Shown in pieces: positions 38,001 through 38,131 of a stretch of DNA of 38,131 nucleotides. The notes beneath the pieces are model-generated. The model saw nothing but the letters and a program-made list of their open reading frames with translations. It made no database searches and was not told the origin of the DNA. The first letter of the stretch is position 1; every line of letters starts with the position of its first letter. Origin of the DNA: Candidatus Sigynarchaeota archaeon (GTDB lineage: Archaea > Asgardarchaeota > Lokiarchaeia > Sigynarchaeales > Sigynarchaeaceae). The stretch lies in NCBI GenBank assembly GCA_030587525.1, contig JAUQYW010000051.1:1-38131 (forward strand), read 5' to 3'. Position numbers and translations under genes: made by a program.

Positions 38001-38131
38001 TCGGCGGTGGATGACGGAACCGAGAACGGATACTGGTAGATGCAAGGCTCGCTGGAGGTCGTGCCCGGGAGGAATTCCACGTGGGGATCGACCAGGGCAA
38101 GCGGGTCAACGATGAATTGCGGCACCGGATC
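20060..38131 (-). CDS. Giant multidomain surface protein with cytosolic tail (5' end outside window)
   Basis: An uninterrupted frame of over 6,020 codons, open at the right edge. The GTG at 38125 is only the first possible start in view and has no signal peptide, so the true start lies outside; residue numbers count from that GTG. Residues 1 to about 3,830 are beta-rich: jelly-roll/laminin-G-like domains (about 15-150, 865-1066), Ig-like domains (near 210-300, 395-500 and 1395-1570) and many DxDxDG calcium motifs (D1659, D1971, D1989), with dozens of N-x-S/T sequons. A glycine-rich membrane hairpin (3833-3869) and a third helix (4231-4252) follow; the loop between them has five sequons. Residues 4253-6021 contain no sequon I can find and hold helical segments, a PD-(D/E)xK-like site (E4888, D4920, D4951, K4953) and unrecognised alpha/beta modules. 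I infer an outside-anchored protein with a cytosolic tail of about 1,770 residues. Asgard archaea are known for giant proteins. Confidence 0.9.
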   Translation of the reverse strand, partial: DPVPQFIVDPLALVDPHVEFLPGTTSSEPCIYQYPFSVPSSTADSGTVEFDVYYVPDTVSPSKILIELLNQFGARIFGVQFKAGVMNSVGAASMDGTWLGVGFSQGSWAHVSLSVISPTACELKIGSTTAIVTSTVPLDSRGLRAMRVTFHDACKLDNIKTSWDGQIERFNYSLAPGTNFNIVNRWAEIDHHAASRALVQASARNAYSAFPASGITTLAARVHEIHVMNVTFDYSTDNATWSTIQTDGTRDRETFSTAWNTTAVDDGLYTIRAVAMTDRNTTGTAYMNMLVDNAPPSITGPVLPQVNGLDASIAVATTLNDTSAAYLVSRQAVYAFTISEPSTLELTFATATGSVITAMEIVEPPAVTGSYMVQASLADMWRSNPGVNFTVVEYQAADRAGNVGAIGKFEVSLDTTKTMAGLATTLSASYGSIISGQIVDSFGLGYASDQVDITIDGLHYASVITAPNGSFKVPVTSLDAYTGNLLNVTRAAKYSYGNQAVITGVEIPAINWPWSTDATATEDMFFVSRQFKSNGVTTGFAVDLTDQLANLSRPITAFEGFAIDLLLPAAFSYELQACTFKNITIEFMTPTLQSYPFVLDKAALAAYFDTSVHPESRRVDFGAGEFELIRIAVPFSALLQANPLVPFNASNIAGIKVTAIDNDYWTGSIASTAAPTQIIGIAGVYLADVLAGATTWASNAYAGNPAQVHLVKYAIPSLNYTCPATTNMTISPLTTTIQVGGWTATSLTIPFSDYLHVDRIVANASGTVLGAKISNFLVDSLYVSSDEPNPIGMPADGKPGIFQSTDIEIIGDPGTYAAMRLRYTGSPFFTAAAFTLASPFTIAKESLVVTSELATYYSDDTPVPSGNLLVNATMESSIAAGQHVSSLVMQGNKSVTPAYGAGFFGKALYLNGTTFLALNTTDSATRDTTVAVRVQALAIDGTSSLGTPLLDARRVVNGTALPGTAIGICPDGLRIIWRSGTIFHYYAFEPLSWYLIAVVFEPTAGRITSYVDGLLVKQSTGVVFNMSASFIPGNFAFGLDRATNATLAGFLDDVLVYERALAPIEITTLARTSWRADITAGELTAFMGNLRDDDNHQMMAMMANQQISSSFKLVRYNPATGAWVLDRSLPSIAPNSNITLGTIPINVGPVTAARLGVQFIPQRTRIDSIKLMTCDDNDTTNDPTNIVVEVWQVRGDVLEYGDTMAWSTTVPYATFTGDRLDALGWTTIPAGIAVTPGSKYCLVVKPGTASCNVTAGIGIYAQFSPGFAFLYNTTLADYSILGNSTMAIQLDESNYWDTGSTGLLQIETAPGTFQPYLAFTIGAGGAFGFVVDTAKNTPTYLPPGTYSARIVYDPVVLGGQANPRYETTSISLTLVVGNAPTELKFVVTDAASSNARDIQRNVHDNPIYGAEDGLSFNQFITNATYGDPFSMSFNLTAADGTPLVNKPVWVQVGITPNSLQWRDDVQGSTDLGYLLDLYPAQLVQSLVGTTTGLVQAVREDPIFYPYLEPVPGTVALRNWGPSAWLVSFTNAQGIATVNFADGLPIKDVVEIIQALNLQGTCVTVDDISLFARAFYDAQFSWAGKELSIPVDGNGNSLVPSWFANASNADWFENDGSHGAAYYDPYHADSHSIGRIRLSREQVMLLGGSREVSAAQIFEQHDIDGDGTPDLTGFPVTMQLVEANPTTNGTLAPETATPGGDTDASGWNDDFRVPDHAAAVYMELSDPATDEVIMNASSLQAMTNTDGTVDIYVSPEIAGLEWLAPGNYKFTAWSNETAYLAASSSNVGQITIKSTYSYNLSMPSLVYGLDYMLEDYGMGIRGDDLQTIVDMLAGRDIGNATPELPEWVTMYPMIYGMVSIRNTTSIFVPDPNAVDDLWAEYEAIEIDNETTYEGSTAVKGRFNPAFYDLGDPIDEEEFRSRYEAMYPSYDGANVTIKINGVLVQHFDLVLPGDCSDWEPFMIPLDGFTDWAPIDTDNDGLYDQFYGGLLYIDTDGDNVSDTWIEKPLDLTFEITSLANYSCKEVMIGNLGIVTNFWQAQKSVWNLTSELPSITSNGTALETGTYDHNNATGGSIAMTDPSGYNVTFSKLRLVIERDGPAISDIYKSTFTTPTWLSNLRDASGAEITNDNGDPIFGTWSNASDPAYGNFTGYPLDSNANISLRIPVMNATHFKVDVIRVEHNDIGYGMNDIYKAAHARAIAGFNMTDMLLNDLTAEVSGYKTTITFTDLFHDELRQRPAGVFRNEQRLNKNEVLLSGWQFVNSTARDGIKWADVKVGNKTREGIFMHALNSTAPSALLYPELYMPYRAQLNTSVVVPSITNTDGDAYIDPVTVSFIVMDVNDPLVNATFARSITTGSLNMTIPAIFDILSNAPAGNGWTGSGNSLLESRTCHVILMVSCADDANVYWIDPVIQGWESIITVSSLMPQRVKERLFSSQFLSFYCNNVTKNMGLDRYGGTHNGLTDDLQFAITGNLTGILNVQDYDIPSDPFMNPATATWDDIKNAFHEDDNNGKKSPSTPNGNDWTYYEMPITDMDGDGSINTTAGSEDDIASRNVFLRFKLDEWISTREMPTVASGIFTIYDSTGERANNPMTGVGYNAQHLAQYDRKVTVIVQPWHYYQFSNYWALSKPQNAASLALASQEFSFGDIVLNDLPANGNAHGIMDDIIMTYRKAPGVKDIVVKNFSQQFDLGTTSLRNALATNKTRVEFWDEHCFKYADQALAWNSPKYDNYYAGRDFAFGTNTALIAPFSNVQNLPVSYADETWVATTSPIMQVIPTSQTSIDGVRIWPSTEINGSEPDYVDVRLYRNIQQALPERDLYYNRNYSIVPDFSSPIPYTSTMTSTTLFPYSAWKEGYLNIRTGVLAADTGSLQKAKHEITVQCGAWPYDQIPETYFYDHFIINNVAGEKWAVLVGKLDLAPDTAFGIESAKNPALFSVPEAHRIFVQIGPKDISGIINDWFDWVTKSETPATVADKIYTALTANKCFMDTANIKVSIDGDVLTFEQDFGGFVAPPTVYPRDEANGNAYRATHFFYGALANCRPPLCLFSARSVATGSNFAGAGDLFINGQDGWCGFTVSFQGKYANGTNAMLNATALANDYFDTGYLVGTNFSSSAVSNMSLDIASYKASMDEKVDMEFDIGMLRASTAAAQLTIDYTSLSRFAPGLDRVDAGGGAYQVAWSHYKNFGYQVYATQPSMVEKITFIFLRAGVVVASFTSRFYNQSTIDDCFALPAGFSNGVDTVQYIVQWTNASQINNESCIVALTGFYFEHESSASYLKLDLYNKTSINVPVPITAFTEGAGFTEAVFRGLRDQSTPADGIYLPAYGEITFSGSLRKITLISAASIDLQQVEITRFNCSSGTIVDPLYAKSFDWQSNAIQSTSYLLGTAYVGPLSPEWVAAGEGCVIAAKRQSFVMSEAMDTDLNGVLDLAIQYYDQDGNASFCVQFTASTAFGVAPLPGAAIISVTGGATGKILSFDNATGFARVEWTSKVAFAEGEVVCSAGWTGIIASSVEITPYLDGDNCMVGIDGNTNGLCEVESWSFDHTTTVAAQGSQISIAQHKRINETRIDLDEDGSYNYIQSSSVTVSSKSTLLSNLTIWDAATSTWKHHAWKWDGSSELHEMSEQVDMDFDGQYEVNAQHADYWATQPRELGANSTATSWDGTRTYETHTVSTDGITEQSCDLEEQRTFIMLGPDGDQQVTCDVIVIDDPSTIVVTDPRTALPDEIRTEPGVIYFYDSDDNNAYETMYIFTNESYNYYDVETEDSTPRCIGVAYDYNGNRRLDWEVANFKTGGGDRFFPISWLDPREPFDASQYAYDMAWNDFMANIDGWWLVQQAASLAVSIGIMVLAGILGTIFLGPIGGFIFTMALFYLWSQASKGIWGAISECRAGHPAKATEVMRTDVGKEGVYPYEYIGTSAIGYADALDEDPSNKPDPFRVSFELPDMEGSVHGEFIGETYRLGLYQASTDSMFTHAVHDMYRGNGSFCNELYPAFFMMQTQYEYHYTPPRSNVTATYLEWGVVDASEWSAVAEIVDLQDVTSRGTYEYGDDYSFAITIHNNWSRVLRVGALLCGSAAMETQLSKPKSYADIWPGCNGTVLITGTIDNAGMSVRYTRDGNGTAHLYWSDTTPVTTTEQVIQRRTAGRLGRLMYTIDEKGRFGFEITSRSGPAPSYAWNAKETRDIEDAAGTVHVPWYMAPMTDPNYAIDYALMYFSSSYVNAYQAASSGDIFKGGDWRIALFNAIVMVVTCVLTVGISGQILENTWVNVQGVAGGQYEIPCKMPARFGIDQATGGLTQVLDKATGEWTGAYTYATSFSQWIGRYMHELLKEGIREELLQEEGLGYILNMFGCPDEISNVLSEAFGSGDVVRMRVARTMGGGSQTISQPELTWFSTLESSTEVVQQRQSERALYVAMSNIMVSIEAATAHLDQQVRRNAYLYEILKEAPEFNKLWIKEAGESMAAMKGAIACREQLRRIVSEIDSGSFDFAQYDHAMSEPAWRMIQYPFQDDLNLGEVGKRRLSNIMAQVQFNGFETMCAARAQIESETGVKVPVTGKQAREAIAHASGVPEGNELFISVRDRDGIMHSADEVDKADIAAVRDWMRGGEVLSVDPEVDLAKVKAALEKMGKVGAGETRRVLSTMQKIVEKIVKSRDVNAMTWFAERLELVRDVLPGLIEHGLVLSDLYPRVESEFAKHAPGGTWSSASPLARDMYQALYSGRPGMRQDLESVKSFDKEETLERLDVLARIKDQFAMLALRFPGEDIFPRVTKRSQGGKYSMVLGAAAGASSHDWQEWLFVLALDAMRRGTGETSAVAEETGETGSEPEIIRSRDWSVYLQSLKRYVSAVLATPYGASYENIIETIKDDPSKQEIFNDFVERTEKIFSPSAWKGAMTEAAFRLVFATEDSPLGVLDGVLVKISFEDKEPDFLVFKRGSRKYVDGNGMEQVEHFVDVVVIGDSKEFIFENVRFYGGDKPVMKNLASKVVNTISKYFTAAATRISFATHAEFNAAHPDIVIATGSADACRGREFRWMLGDRFHTIDISTRNMPGSYVIAQENRVPIGGENEMAITRFLWHYARSCRGMELQVPLKLQLLDHGTGKHDSYTMAVADIEELHDSPAPDGVKLTWLMDWIAALDVSADGAPRGYHLGKYGWGVQVQDQVTGEITFAPYSGQRTDLAPTIATDQIRAEPKEQWHAGEPVMAPNPAYRAQPDHVVISYVDASGDVVTIASYTELLSVLGSMTDKELETVKISHIRHDQAVLSFRTRHEGSIAGKNLIHFLDPAVIESSRAAFVHALLTGESSGVVAAVAAAAPERAARMSLDAIAEELNEHLPNTAGYPPIVSGPHEIRIRPWRGLPASLTHRNLLPEYIEISYDASSRTLSWNIPSSYLGVIPPWFIGEQHCSAEDFAGDAVEQNRRLLDHVASYFTVLNAQVAWWWNTVLNPGRGNVVANPWGVAAYAYAHAASALNSDLQAAKSRGTVDGLQSTIDPVNRASCTYTFAMQGVPFTATSDIATGTILVYAYPGTASEILVHYSENGVLKDGVDLRALLDRVGKLLRGTHGSNGMLRTRNFALSLQDGKVHVTFTLDVYGAGATTLYQTVDCDMAVSQWAMTGTGASGYVVLEGSSIENGDFGRLKSVMESLAKLADKGWSITPRSDNPFRSFLMVKNGKDYVVDWQVPLNNRPGYYAIRTTAPSGNLIEIKAGSMLEVQNVADAIEAVDRAVHSSTRHEFDYATDAGSNYIEWSTFTGDNGHEYMGFSVARADPAHGHVTPLVIPAAIDVTTAKFALLESQATNRIVAGDGAQVQGTDGKWTTKSGPTIPVALEIMLEAIEKMYDVVDAPGSELRFLEEPSWNDADFATGGYGILPLATVPISGSPFSLALRLRADGWATLEAWIPGSNPFELHADSDVEERTPAGKDRIGRLVEAGKVLGEVAAEVAAGRMSGIDSFPASVPYMRWTGKRVFYIEATVKGVEYHFAFFTSEQGGASHVPFLVKPERDEWPDLIDPTALQRGGLLEWYGTLSSGNS
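22993..23522 (-). other. Candidate PD-(D/E)xK nuclease-like region in the giant protein tail
   Basis: The order matches the restriction-endonuclease-like pattern: a helix with Glu (GAMTEAAFRLVFA, E4888), a strand with PD (EPDFLVF, D4920), and 31 residues later a hydrophobic strand ending in DxK (FVDVVVIGDSKEF, D4951, K4953). It is pattern-based only. Domain boundaries are approximate. Confidence 0.4.
25370..25435 (-). other. Third transmembrane helix of the giant protein
   Basis: Residues about 4231-4252 (IALFNAIVMVVTCVLTVGIS), preceded by a sequon-containing loop and followed by the sequon-free tail. Confidence 0.75.
26519..26629 (-). other. Glycine-rich transmembrane hairpin of the giant protein
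   Basis: Residues about 3833-3869: a 21-residue helix (AVSIGIMVLAGILGTIFLG), a Pro-Gly turn, then GGFIFTMALFYLW. The GxxxG-like spacing resembles packing or pore-forming hairpins. Confidence 0.75.
34928..35533 (-). other. Laminin-G/concanavalin-like domain in the giant ectodomain
   Basis: Residues about 865-1066: GFFGKALYLNGTTFLAL at the start, SWYLIAVVFEPTAGRITSYV in the middle, and GFLDDVLVYERALAPIEI at the end, a typical LamG_3-type order. It probably binds carbohydrate or protein ligands with calcium. Confidence 0.75.

Noticed and set aside
38123..38125. GTG as the true start of the giant protein
   Set aside because: The frame stays open to the window edge, the following residues are not a signal peptide, and a sequon-rich ectodomain requires secretion. 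The real start must lie outside.
18290..38131. Reading the two right-hand genes as a standard polymorphic toxin-immunity pair
   Set aside because: The nuclease-like site is about 1,070 residues from the C-terminus, the repeat protein is large and multi-unit, and no typical toxin tip or immunity family is recognisable. I keep it only as a loose functional-link hypothesis.
1..38131. CRISPR arrays, insertion sequences, rRNA
   Set aside because: No regularly spaced identical repeats, no transposase-like frame and no rRNA-like sequence was seen on either strand.

Overview
This window is almost certainly from an archaeon, and my best guess is the Asgard group. The direct evidence is a tRNA-Gly gene carrying two introns, each inside a bulge-helix-bulge splicing motif. 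Supporting it are TATA-like boxes about 26 bases upstream of several start codons (leaderless transcripts), an IscS whose PLP lysine is replaced by Asp as in Archaeoglobus, and archaeal-type two-subunit hydro-lyases. The Asgard assignment rests on the giant, sequon-rich surface protein combined with the metabolic repertoire; it is inference.

Layout, left to right. Bases 1-2251 (minus) hold most of a GH95 alpha-L-fucosidase, downstream of a B12-type radical SAM gene (2347-3891, minus). Divergent from these are a cob(I)alamin adenosyltransferase (4039-4611) and a membrane-anchored metallophosphoesterase (4754-6682). A small CxxC/coiled-coil protein (6732-7118, minus) separates them from a four-gene sulfur operon (7269-9922): TusA, a DsrE-like protein, an IscS lacking the PLP lysine, and an IscU fused to a degenerate thioredoxin-reductase-like domain. 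Then come the double-intron tRNA-Gly(GCC) (10174-10303), a SPASM-type radical SAM enzyme, a cupin, an iron-type alcohol dehydrogenase, a short aconitase, a divergent large/small subunit pair of the isopropylmalate dehydratase/homoaconitase family, and a DUF89 protein.

The right half is different. A 559-residue cytosolic-looking protein built of four copies of an unrecognised repeat (18290-19969) lies directly downstream of one enormous reading frame (20060 to the right edge, over 6,000 codons, 5' end outside the window). That giant protein has a beta-rich ectodomain of about 3,800 or more residues (laminin-G-like, Ig-like, DxDxDG calcium motifs, dozens of N-glycosylation sequons). A glycine-rich transmembrane hairpin and a third membrane helix follow, and then a tail of about 1,770 residues in which I find no sequon. 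This indicates an outside-to-inside receptor-like topology. The tail contains a candidate PD-(D/E)xK nuclease-like site and more domains I do not recognise.

The most novel items are the giant surface protein with its large cytosolic tail and repeat-protein neighbour, the unusual Fe-S/sulfur-relay operon, and the tRNA with a T-loop intron.
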